Shown in pieces: positions 1 to 6,170 of a DNA stretch of 15,552 nt (its first letter is position 1; each line of letters begins with the position of its first letter). The DNA comes from G020350405 sp964513655 (GTDB lineage Bacteria > Planctomycetota > Phycisphaerae > Sedimentisphaerales > Anaerobacaceae): the NCBI GenBank assembly GCA_964513655.1, contig CAZENQ010000072.1:1-15552 (forward strand), read 5' to 3'. The notes beneath the pieces are model-generated. The model was not told the DNA's origin, ran no database searches, and saw nothing but the letters and a program-made list of their open reading frames with translations. Made by a program: the position numbers and the translations under genes.

Positions 1-51
1 AGCACTGGATTGTGGATCCAGGGGTCGGGGGTTCAAATCCCCTCTCTCACC
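1..51 (+). tRNA. tRNA-His (GTG), 3' part only
   Basis: The anticodon stem is positions 5-9 paired with 17-21, and the seven-base loop 10-16 carries the anticodon GTG (12-14), which reads histidine codons. The T arm is 27-31 paired with 39-43 around the standard TTCAAAT loop (32-38). Positions 44-50 are the 3' acceptor strand, and C51 sits at the discriminator position, as expected for bacterial tRNA-His, where C73 pairs with the extra G-1. CCA is not encoded. The D arm and 5' acceptor strand lie outside the window. Confidence 0.93.
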
Positions 52-124
52 CTTTGTTATAGTCAGCATTTCAAAATGTGCTATTGATTGGTTCGACGAG
101 GGTTTCTGTGGAGGTGCATAAAAT

Positions 125-1801
125 ATGAGTGGGAATTGGAAGAGATGTGTTACGGTCTTAAGTCTTATTGTCGTGCTGTTGGCCGGTGCGGCCGGGGATG
201 CTTTGGCAAAGACGCCGTACTTACAGAAGAAGGGGACTGCGACGCAGTTGATTGTTGACGGCAGGCCTTATGTTATGCTGGGGGGCGAGCTGCATAATTC
301 AAGCTCATCGAGTCTGGAATATATGGAGGCGATTTGGGACAAGCTTGTGAAGTTGAACGTGAATACGGTTCTTGCACCGATATCCTGGGAATTGGTTGAG
401 CCTGAAGAAGGCACTTATGAGTTTAGGCTGATAGATGGATTAGTCGAAAAGGCGAGGGAGCATGATTTGAAATTGGTTTTTTTGTGGTTTGGCAGCTGGA
501 AAAATGGGGAATCAAGCTATTGTCCGGGGTGGGTCAAAACAAATCTCGCGCGATTCGCGCGAGCGCAGAATGAATCCGGCAAGAACCTGAATGTTTTAAG
601 TGTATTCAGCGAGGAGGCGTGTGCGGCGGACGCACAGGCTTTTGCTGCGGTTATGCGGCACATACGGGAGATTGATGAAAAAGAAAATACGGTGATTATG
701 GTTCAGGTGGAGAATGAGGTTGGGCTTTTGACAGCCAGCCGGGACCGGTCGGCGGCGGCGGAGTCGGTGTTTAAGTCGGCGGTTCCATCAGAGCTGATGA
801 GCAACTTAGTCAAGAACAAGGAAAACTTATTGGCGGAATTGAAAAAGACATGGGGCAGGACAGGATTTAGGGAGAATGGGAGCTGGCAGGAGGTATTCGG
901 TGAAGGCATTGAGACTGATGAGATTTTTATGGCATGGCATTACGCCCGTTACATCAACAAGGTTGTGGCGGCAGGCAAAAAAGAATATCCGCTGCCGATG
1001 TACGTTAATGCGTGGATAGTACAATTCGCAGGTGAAAAGCCGGGGCAATATCCCTCTGGTGGACCTATATCAAAGGTCTTAGACATATGGCGGGCTGGTG
1101 GGCCACAGATTGACATATTTGCGCCTGATATTTATTTGCCTGATTTTAAGAGAATCTGTGCAAGCTATACGCGGAGCGATAATCCATTGTTGATTCCGGA
1201 GGCAACAGGGGATGTGTGGTTCAAACTTGAAGCCTGGAGGTTGGATGAGTCGGCGAGGAACGTATTTTGGGCGATTGCCGAGCATGATGCTATATGCTTT
1301 GCGCCTTTTGGTGTTGAAGGTACGGATGTGAATCAGTCCATTGTGCAAAGTTACGAGGTTCTGTCCGAGCTGATGCCGCTAATAACGAAATACCAGGGGA
1401 CAGGTAAAATGGTTGGTGTTTTGCAGGAAAAGTGTATCGATGAAGAGAAAGGTGTAGATGTGCAGATGGGTGAGTATGTAGGGCACATAAGCTACATGAG
1501 TGAAGATAAAAACGACAGAGGCTACGGGCTTATAATCAATACCCGGCCGGATGAATATTTAGTGGCGGGGTACGGATTCAGTGTAAAATTTGAGCCGTCG
1601 ACGGCAGGGCCGCGGTACGCGGGTATTTTAGAGGCATGGGAAGGGCGGTATGAAAACGGCAAGTGGATTTCAGGGCGTAGGCTAAACGGGGATGAGGCCG
1701 GGCATGGTTCAAGGGTGCAGGTTCCGCCTAATCGGTGGGACAGGTACGACCGGTCAAGAAGGCCGAGAGTGGTGCGGGTTAAGCTTTACCGGCACGATTG
1801 A
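125..1801 (+). CDS. secreted GH35/GH42-like beta-galactosidase family protein (DUF5597 type)
   Basis: This is a probable exported glycoside hydrolase of clan GH-A that acts on beta-galactoside-type glycans; the exact substrate cannot be read from sequence. Residues 1-28 form a signal peptide (basic start, hydrophobic 11-22, cleavage after DALA). The region around 40-400 resembles a GH35/GH42 TIM barrel, including the family-like GGELHNSS stretch near 53-60 and LWFGSWKNG near 120-128. The likely acid/base is Glu198 in QVENEVG and the likely nucleophile is Glu359 in LLIPEA, the NE...E arrangement of clan GH-A retaining enzymes. Residues after about 400 fit the C-terminal DUF5597 region. The 558-residue length is normal for these proteins. 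A GGAGGTG ribosome binding site lies just ahead of the ATG. It is the only + strand protein gene here and follows tRNA-His. Glycosidase class is fairly sure; beta-galactosidase specificity is assumed from the family. Confidence 0.85.
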   Translation: MSGNWKRCVTVLSLIVVLLAGAAGDALAKTPYLQKKGTATQLIVDGRPYVMLGGELHNSSSSSLEYMEAIWDKLVKLNVNTVLAPISWELVEPEEGTYEFRLIDGLVEKAREHDLKLVFLWFGSWKNGESSYCPGWVKTNLARFARAQNESGKNLNVLSVFSEEACAADAQAFAAVMRHIREIDEKENTVIMVQVENEVGLLTASRDRSAAAESVFKSAVPSELMSNLVKNKENLLAELKKTWGRTGFRENGSWQEVFGEGIETDEIFMAWHYARYINKVVAAGKKEYPLPMYVNAWIVQFAGEKPGQYPSGGPISKVLDIWRAGGPQIDIFAPDIYLPDFKRICASYTRSDNPLLIPEATGDVWFKLEAWRLDESARNVFWAIAEHDAICFAPFGVEGTDVNQSIVQSYEVLSELMPLITKYQGTGKMVGVLQEKCIDEEKGVDVQMGEYVGHISYMSEDKNDRGYGLIINTRPDEYLVAGYGFSVKFEPSTAGPRYAGILEAWEGRYENGKWISGRRLNGDEAGHGSRVQVPPNRWDRYDRSRRPRVVRVKLYRHD

Positions 1802-1895
1802 AAGGGTGATTGGTGGCTTCGGCCATTGCACGAGTGCAATAAATACTAGTAGAGCGTCATTTGAGGATTGTTGTGCGGCGGTGTGTCCCAGTTTC

Positions 1896-1917
1896 GTCTC
1901 CCCACGCTTTGGGAGAC
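1896..1917. other. hairpin between convergent genes, possible weak terminator
   Basis: GTCTCCC (1896-1902) pairs perfectly with GGGAGAC (1911-1917) around an eight-base loop, between the stop of the GH35-like gene (1801) and the stop of the converging acetyltransferase gene (1929). Neither side has a clear U tract, so a terminator role is only suggested by position. The remaining bases between the two genes show nothing else I can name. Confidence 0.35.
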
Positions 1918-1928
1918 AAGGTTTAGAC

Positions 1929-2675
1929 TCAAGCGCTTCGTTTTCGGTGCAGTTTTTGTCTGCGTGCCGCAAAGAAGCCAATCGAAACCGGCTCAAGGAG
2001 CGGAAGGACTGAATGTGTTCTTTCGGAGAGGATTGGCTGGGTAGAAGGCTTTGAGCTTTTATGAACGGAGTGTTGCAGTAGCGCGGTGTCGGTGGCGGCC
2101 TGGTAGATATTACTGGTGGCGCCGTGGCTATCAATCTGGCCGACGAGCTGAAATCCACACTTCATATACAGCTTATTGGCGGGCTCGTTAGCCGCCGCGA
2201 CAAGGACCTTGACTTTGTCGAGTCCTATTTTCCTGCAATGTTCGAGGCTTTTTTGGACTAATTTCGTTGCGAGTCCGTTGTGGTATTTTTCGGGGTCGAC
2301 GGCGATTGAGAGCAGCTCAGCGTCGGGCAGGTGCATTTTCTTCACGCGGCTGGGATAAAAGAGCGTCTCGAAGACTTTTTTAATTCTTTTGACGGAGAAC
2401 ATTTTGCCGGCCAGAAGCAGTGCGAAACGCCAGCCTTTTTTGGCGATGATGGATTTGTAGAGCCTGCTGAGATTTGTCGTAAATGTTACAAAGCCGAGGA
2501 CCTTGTCATTATCCTCGACGGCAAAACCGAAGCTCGAGGCGCTCTTGGCGATGGCCTCGTATAAAGCGGTAACAAAATCGATTCCGAGCGAACTTATGAA
2601 TCCGGTATTAATGACCTGAATATGGAGGGCGGCGGCGCTGTGTGCGTGTCTTGCTGAGAGTGGAACGGTTTTCAT
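1929..2675 (-). CDS. GNAT family N-acetyltransferase
   Basis: This is a predicted cytoplasmic acetyl-CoA-dependent acyltransferase of the GNAT superfamily; the acceptor substrate is unknown. The acetyl-CoA loop (motif A) is seen at residues 121-140, LLSIAVDPEKYHNGLATKLV, with the pyrophosphate-binding turn in YHNGLA. Motif B follows as NEPANKLYMKCGF at 163-175. An insertion rich in Lys and Arg (about 70-115) separates the N-terminal strands from motif A. The domain should end near residue 195. The last 50 or so residues are low-complexity and basic and do not look like part of the fold, so the true protein may be shorter or the frame may have run into unrelated sequence. The start lies 15 bases after the PEP-CTERM gene stop with no clear ribosome binding site, suggesting co-transcription and perhaps translational coupling. 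A role in modifying the surface protein or its polysaccharide partner is only a guess. Confidence 0.8.
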   Translation of the reverse strand: MKTVPLSARHAHSAAALHIQVINTGFISSLGIDFVTALYEAIAKSASSFGFAVEDNDKVLGFVTFTTNLSRLYKSIIAKKGWRFALLLAGKMFSVKRIKKVFETLFYPSRVKKMHLPDAELLSIAVDPEKYHNGLATKLVQKSLEHCRKIGLDKVKVLVAAANEPANKLYMKCGFQLVGQIDSHGATSNIYQAATDTALLQHSVHKSSKPSTQPILSERTHSVLPLLEPVSIGFFAARRQKLHRKRSA

Positions 2676-2690
2676 AAAAAATCGGCTATT

Positions 2691-3338
2691 TTATTTTGAG
2701 AACCTGGTTGTGGCTTTAGAGCGCCGCTTTGGAAGGAAGAATAATGTACCTAAGCCGAGCAGACAAACCGTCGCTGGCTCGGGAACAGTAACTGCGGATT
2801 CGGATGAGCCGTCAGGCAGAGCGATGACATGGGTGCCGATACGCAGGGCGCCGGTGTTCAAGCCGTCGAGTACCTGCGTGAAGGTTCCGGGACTTATATT
2901 GAAGATGATGGTTAGCTGTTCGCCTGGATTTATTCCATTTTGTGGGGCGGGTGGTCCGCCTTTAAAGCCGAATTCATCTGTTGTTACAAATGACGGTTCA
3001 AGAGTGTTGCCAGCGGGCAGGTTGCCCGGGGTCGCAGGCTGGCTAAAAGAAGTTCCAGAGCCTCCGGTAATGTCGTAGAAGTTCAGGAGTGAGTCATCAT
3101 CGAAATAAATCCTTGCGATAGAGGAGTCGACGAGACTTTGATTGTGGAAGGTGAAATCGACATGGCCCGGCTCGGGGTCGGAGACTACGACGTAGAGGTC
3201 CAAATCGCCACTGTCATGATAAGAGCCGTTATTGGTGAAGGCTTCGAGATGGTACACATACGCGGCGTGGAGCGGGGAGATGGATGTGGCAAGGACACAG
3301 AAAAAAACAAGATTACATAAAAAAAGTTTCTTTCTCAT
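2691..3338 (-). CDS. PEP-CTERM sorting domain protein
   Basis: This is a secreted surface protein carrying the PEP-CTERM signal that exosortase recognises in bacteria with extracellular polysaccharide. Residues 1-26 form a signal peptide (MRKK start, hydrophobic 5-20, cleavage near HAA). The mature part is acidic, rich in Gly, Ser and Thr and predicted beta-rich, without catalytic motifs I recognise. The sorting signal is complete: VPEPAT at 185-190, a hydrophobic segment at 191-202, then the basic tail KRRSK. I chose the ATG at 3338 because AAGGAG lies about nine bases upstream; an in-frame start ten codons earlier (3368) lacks one. The gene leads a two-gene unit with the GNAT gene and lies downstream of the tandem hairpin array. 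No exosortase gene is in the window. Export and sorting are well supported; the biological function is unknown. Confidence 0.9.
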   Translation of the reverse strand: MRKKLFLCNLVFFCVLATSISPLHAAYVYHLEAFTNNGSYHDSGDLDLYVVVSDPEPGHVDFTFHNQSLVDSSIARIYFDDDSLLNFYDITGGSGTSFSQPATPGNLPAGNTLEPSFVTTDEFGFKGGPPAPQNGINPGEQLTIIFNISPGTFTQVLDGLNTGALRIGTHVIALPDGSSESAVTVPEPATVCLLGLGTLFFLPKRRSKATTRFSK

Positions 3339-3372
3339 AGATGCCTTCTCCTTCATTAAGATGTACATTAAC

Positions 3373-3388
3373 TCAACATTATTGTTGA
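3373..3388. promoter_or_regulatory. palindrome upstream of the PEP-CTERM gene
   Basis: TCAACA (3373-3378) and TGTTGA (3383-3388) form a perfect inverted repeat around TTAT, 35 bases upstream of the PEP-CTERM start codon. It could be an operator or a small leader hairpin. I could not find a convincing sigma-70 or sigma-54 promoter in the 3339-3450 leader. Confidence 0.3.
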
Positions 3389-3420
3389 AAGTCCGCTCAT
3401 TTCACATTTACTATGTCGAA

Positions 3421-4061
3421 CACGGTCCGTATAAAACCGCGGTTGTTTTCGTGCTGGGCTTGCATGGGTGTGTTTCACATTATGACTGTTTTTAAACTTG
3501 TCAAACCCAGCTCAGTTGGGGGCTGAAAAACTCATCCGAGTTTCTAAATTGTCTTATATTGTTATCACAGCCGGTATGCGGCTGTGTTTATTATTATGCT
3601 GGGTTTGCAGGTTCGGTAGACACATTCAAACCCAGCGGAGAAGAGGAGAGAAAGCAAGTTATTAGTTCTCTTATGGTCATCACGGCGGGGCCGTGTGAAC
3701 ATTCATGCTGGGTTTGTTTAACTCCAGTTTTCACTGTGTAAAGCCTCACCAAACCCAGCGAAGAAGGGGAGAGACACCCTTAAGAGACTTATCGCTATCA
3801 CGCCCAATAAAGGGCAGTGCTTGTTTTTACTGCTGGGCTTGATAGGTTCGGTTGAAACTTTCAAACCCAGCGGAGAAGAGGAGAGAAAACGAGTTTGTAA
3901 GCCAAAGTTGCGTTTATAATAATCACGGCGGGGCCGTGCTGGCTTTCTGCCGGGCTTGTCACCTCACTTTATTTATTTTGGTTTTTACGGTATCAAGCCC
4001 AGCTTGGGGGGAGAAAACTCCTCGTGAGCATTTATTTTTTCACGGTCTAACATAAGCCGTG
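3421..4061 (-). repeat. tandem array of structured hairpin units, candidate small-RNA family
   Basis: No credible gene lies between 3339 and 4146. Instead a unit is repeated at intervals of 112-132 bases. Stem A pairs GCTGGGYTTG with CAARCCCAGC at 3453-3462/3502-3511, 3598-3607/3627-3636, 3707-3716/3750-3759, 3832-3841/3862-3871 and 3949-3958/3994-4003. Stem B, of the CACGGC/GCCGTG type, lies at 3566-3573/3579-3586, 3681-3686/3690-3695, 3799-3805/3812-3819, 3924-3929/3933-3938 and, weaker, 4041-4046/4056-4061; the 3421-3445 copy is degenerate. After the right arm of stem A comes a linker, purine-rich on +: GGAGAAGAGGAGAGAAA at 3637-3653 and 3872-3888, a variant at 3760-3774, and decayed forms at 4006-4017 and 3516-3531. 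Two stem A loops share GGTTCGGT. The C-A mismatches on + become G-U pairs on -, so I favour - strand RNA. Function is inferred. Confidence 0.75.
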
Positions 4062-4078
4062 TCTGCTCTCAATCTTGT

Positions 4079-4112
4079 CCAGCTACGTGTTAGTGCTTCG
4101 TTGTTGAGCTGG
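4079..4112. other. additional hairpin beside the array
   Basis: CCAGCT (4079-4084) pairs with AGCTGG (4107-4112) around a 22-base loop. It continues the run of hairpins toward the receiver-like gene, and its CCAGC/GCTGG ends recall stem A of the array, so it may be a decayed last unit. Confidence 0.35.
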
Positions 4113-4131
4113 TTACTTCGTGAGTATCTCT

Positions 4132-4157
4132 CTCTCGTTTATTATCTCAAGCGAGAG
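4132..4157 (-). other. hairpin overlapping the stop of the receiver-like gene
   Basis: CTCTCG (4132-4137) pairs with CGAGAG (4152-4157). The stem includes the last codons of the receiver-like gene, with its TGA (4149-4147) in the loop. No U tract follows on the - strand, so it could be an RNA end-protecting or processing structure between that gene and the array rather than a terminator. Confidence 0.35.
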
Positions 4158-4542
4158 TTATTGCTTTTATGGAGACGGGGCTTGTCAATCCGAGCACATT
4201 GGCGACGATTTGTCGGAAAAACTCGTCATCGGAGTCGTCGGTCAAGACCGCGGAGACGCCGATGCTTCGAGCTGCGATTTCCTGAGCGACATCGCCGGCT
4301 CTTACAAAAGCCACTGTCGGAATCTCGGGTTTGACGGCTCTAAGGCTTCTTAGAAACCGGCCATCCTCCATATCTTGCAAGTCCCACTTGCTGATAACAC
4401 TGTCAACTTTTTCATTTTTTAAAGAGCGAGCAGCCTGAACACCGGACTGCATTGTTATCAATCTAACTGGCAGTTCCCGTAGAGCATCATTTTTGCCATT
4501 AAGGCCAACCGTTAACACATTTGCTTGCACGAGAACAATCAT
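4147..4542 (-). CDS. stand-alone degenerate response-regulator receiver protein (pseudo-receiver)
   Basis: The 131 residues follow the alternating beta/alpha pattern of a CheY-like receiver, with a recognisable core SVISKWDLQDMEDG (48-61) and PEIPTVAFV (72-80), but the phosphorylation machinery is missing. There is no acidic pair after the first strand (VLVQANVLTVG), the usual phospho-Asp position aligns with Ser51/Lys52, and the conserved Lys after strand 5 is absent (AVLTDDSDDEF). Asp54 is nearby but shifted. It therefore probably acts by protein contact rather than by phosphorylation. There is no output domain. AGGA lies eight bases before the ATG. A strong sigma-54-type promoter lies upstream, and the gene before it on the same strand encodes a sigma-54 activator that lacks a receiver; the two may work as a split regulator. 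The family call is moderately sure; the partner is an inference. Confidence 0.72.
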   Translation of the reverse strand: MIVLVQANVLTVGLNGKNDALRELPVRLITMQSGVQAARSLKNEKVDSVISKWDLQDMEDGRFLRSLRAVKPEIPTVAFVRAGDVAQEIAARSIGVSAVLTDDSDDEFFRQIVANVLGLTSPVSIKAITLA

Positions 4543-4721
4543 CGTATTTCCTACAACGTATCAAGGTTAATTTCGCTGAGCTGTTTTAGTGGCGGTTATC
4601 AAAGCCCGTGCAAAGAATTATGCAGCAAACAACGCCACGACAACTTTAGCTTTCTTATATTCACATTCTCAAAGACTCACTTTTCTCTTTTGCTGCCTCG
4701 TCGTGTTGCACTGTTCTTAAT

Positions 4722-4737
4722 AGCGAAGCGTGTGCCA
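4722..4737 (-). promoter_or_regulatory. sigma-54 (-24/-12) promoter
   Basis: On the - strand the sequence reads TTGGCACACGCTTCGCT. It has the diagnostic GG, exactly ten bases, then GC, and matches TGGCAC-R-N4-TTGC with one change (TCGC for TTGC). Transcription would start near 4711, giving about a 170-base leader before the receiver-like gene at 4542. A gene for a sigma-54 activator lies directly upstream. Confidence 0.65.
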
Positions 4738-4898
4738 AAGTTGTTTTTATCGCAGAGAAATTTTTTAAGTGCTTATTTCAACCGCACTTATGCAAGGAAG
4801 ATTTTTGGTTGATTTTTTTGGCCCCTGACAAACAACTATCCATTATGGTCGCCGGGTTACAGCAATTAGTGCGGCAAGTTCTTACAGCAGTGTCTGTT

Positions 4899-4941
4899 AA
4901 AAAAAACTGACCGGTTTGGTCAGGGGTGACCAAACCGGTCA
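4899..4941 (-). terminator. intrinsic terminator of the sigma-54 activator gene
   Basis: TGACCGGTTTGGTCA (4908-4922) and its perfect complement (4927-4941) form a 15-bp stem with a four-base loop. On the - strand the stem is followed by G and eight T residues (4906-4899), a canonical Rho-independent terminator. It sits about 170 bases past the activator stop and separates that transcript from the sigma-54 promoter at 4722-4737. Each arm is itself a TGACC-N5-GGTCA palindrome, which could also be a protein site. Confidence 0.85.
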
Positions 4942-5111
4942 ATAGAAATTAAAGGTTGATTTTCCGTTGGTATTTGGAGAACAGACGCGGATGTAAGAAT
5001 CTATGTTAAATTCTGCGGACCAGCTTTTCGGGCCAACTATATTTAATCAATGGGGTGCGGTGACAGGGAGTATTTGTGTAGAGCTGCGGGGAGTGGCATT
5101 AAAGACGGAGG
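4942..5111. other. untranslated 3' region of the activator gene
   Basis: These 170 bases between the activator stop and its terminator hold no convincing gene or strong hairpin. The rest of the spacer, 4543-4898, is AT-rich leader and promoter sequence for the receiver-like gene; apart from the sigma-54 promoter I see nothing named in it. Confidence 0.5.
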
Positions 5112-6170
5112 TTAGCTGCCGGTGCTCTTTTCCGGCACTTCGATGTTTAGTCTTTCGATGAGCCGGTTAAGCTTTCTGCGTTCGATGCCAAGGATTTTGG
5201 CGGCGGCGATTTTACGGCCTCGTGTGTACTGGAGGGTCTGCGTAATAATCTTGCGTTTTACCGCGTTAAGCGTCGGCAGTTCATGCTTTGGATAAGGGGC
5301 GGTTTCTGCGACTATAATTTCGAATGGCAGGACTGCCGGCTGAACTTCCTGGCCCATGGTCAGAACGTAGGCCCGTTCGATAGCATTTGCGAGCTCTCGG
5401 ACGTTGCCGGGCCAGCTGTAATCCAAGAGAAGCTCTTTGGCGGTGGAGCTTAAGACTTTTGGCGGCTCATTGTAAAATATGGCCTGGTTGGCGAGGAAGT
5501 ATTCGGCCAAGGGGACGATATCTTCGGTGCGCTGGCGAAGCGGGGGTACTTCAAGATTAACCACATTCAGGCGATAGTACAGGTCAGCACGGAAAGTTCC
5601 TTCGTCGACCATATTACGCAGGTTAGCGTTGCTGGCACACAAGACACGGATGTCAACGGGACAAGATTTTGTTGAGCCAAGAGGCGTTACAGCGCTTTCC
5701 TGAAGAACGCGCAACAGCTTGGCCTGCAATTCGAGCGGGATTTCGCTTATCTCATCAAGGAAAATTGTGCCCCCATGAGCAGCCCTGAAGAAACCGAGAG
5801 TGCTATCAATGGCCCCGGTAAAAGCTCCTCTTACGTGGCCGAACAACTGGCTTTCGAAGAGCTGCCCGGTGAGAGTCGTGCAGTCAACTGGGACAAAGAC
5901 CTTATCGGCCCGGTCGCTGGCGAGGTGTATCTGGCGTGCGACCATCTCTTTGCCGACTCCGGTCTCGCCGGTTATTATCACGGGACACTTTCGTGCTGCG
6001 ATAGCCTTGGCCGTATCAAGGATAGAAGTGAGCGCATCGGAACAGCTAACAAGCCGAAAGCCAGTTCTCTCGTTGTTTTTAGGAAAAGACCGCAATCGCT
6101 TACTCTCCACGTCCTTGTTCATATTCGGCACGCCCCTGCGCGTCGAATCGCTTTCTCTCTCGTCTCTCAT
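5112..6170 (-). CDS. sigma-54 interaction domain transcriptional activator without receiver domain
   Basis: This is an AAA+ enhancer-binding protein that remodels sigma-54 RNA polymerase closed complexes using ATP. With the ATG at 6170 (352 residues), the central domain shows Walker A GETGVGKE (68-75), the sigma-54 contact loop GAFTGA (115-120), Walker B TIFLDE (near 135-140), the arginine-rich YYRLNV (near 198-203) and WPGNVREL (253-260). A Fis-type helix-turn-helix lies at the end (about 308-343, RGRKIAAAKILGIERRKL). There is no N-terminal receiver, PAS or GAF domain, only about 40 basic, charged residues, so control must come from expression level or a partner, as in PspF-like activators. 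The start is uncertain: TTG 6221, ATG 6170 and ATG 6122 are all in frame, and hairpins cover the first two. A sigma-70 promoter lies at 6302-6330. The strong -24/-12 promoter downstream at 4722-4737 is a natural target. Confidence 0.9.
   Translation of the reverse strand: MRDERESDSTRRGVPNMNKDVESKRLRSFPKNNERTGFRLVSCSDALTSILDTAKAIAARKCPVIITGETGVGKEMVARQIHLASDRADKVFVPVDCTTLTGQLFESQLFGHVRGAFTGAIDSTLGFFRAAHGGTIFLDEISEIPLELQAKLLRVLQESAVTPLGSTKSCPVDIRVLCASNANLRNMVDEGTFRADLYYRLNVVNLEVPPLRQRTEDIVPLAEYFLANQAIFYNEPPKVLSSTAKELLLDYSWPGNVRELANAIERAYVLTMGQEVQPAVLPFEIIVAETAPYPKHELPTLNAVKRKIITQTLQYTRGRKIAAAKILGIERRKLNRLIERLNIEVPEKSTGS

Noticed and set aside
1754..2158. Frames on both strands overlapping the GH35-like gene end and the GNAT gene
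   Set aside because: They overlap well-supported genes in other frames and show no domain or start signal.
3637..3888. CsrA/RsmA-binding sponge RNA on the + strand, from the repeated GGA motifs
   Set aside because: The purine linkers would be unpaired on +, but stem A pairing favours the - strand, and the GGA motifs are not presented in hairpin loops as in CsrB/RsmZ. Kept only as an alternative.
3453..4003. Integron attC sites or MITE copies
   Set aside because: No GTTRRRY core sites occur at regular positions, there are no cassette genes or integrase, and no target-site duplications or terminal repeats frame the units.
3852..4055. Small protein genes inside the hairpin array
   Set aside because: Several open frames exist but they run through the conserved stems in different frames, lack ribosome binding sites and share no protein sequence between units.
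3421..4061. CRISPR array
   Set aside because: Repeats are only about 10-17 bases, come as inverted pairs inside each unit, and the sequence between them is partly conserved and uneven in length; no cas genes are present.
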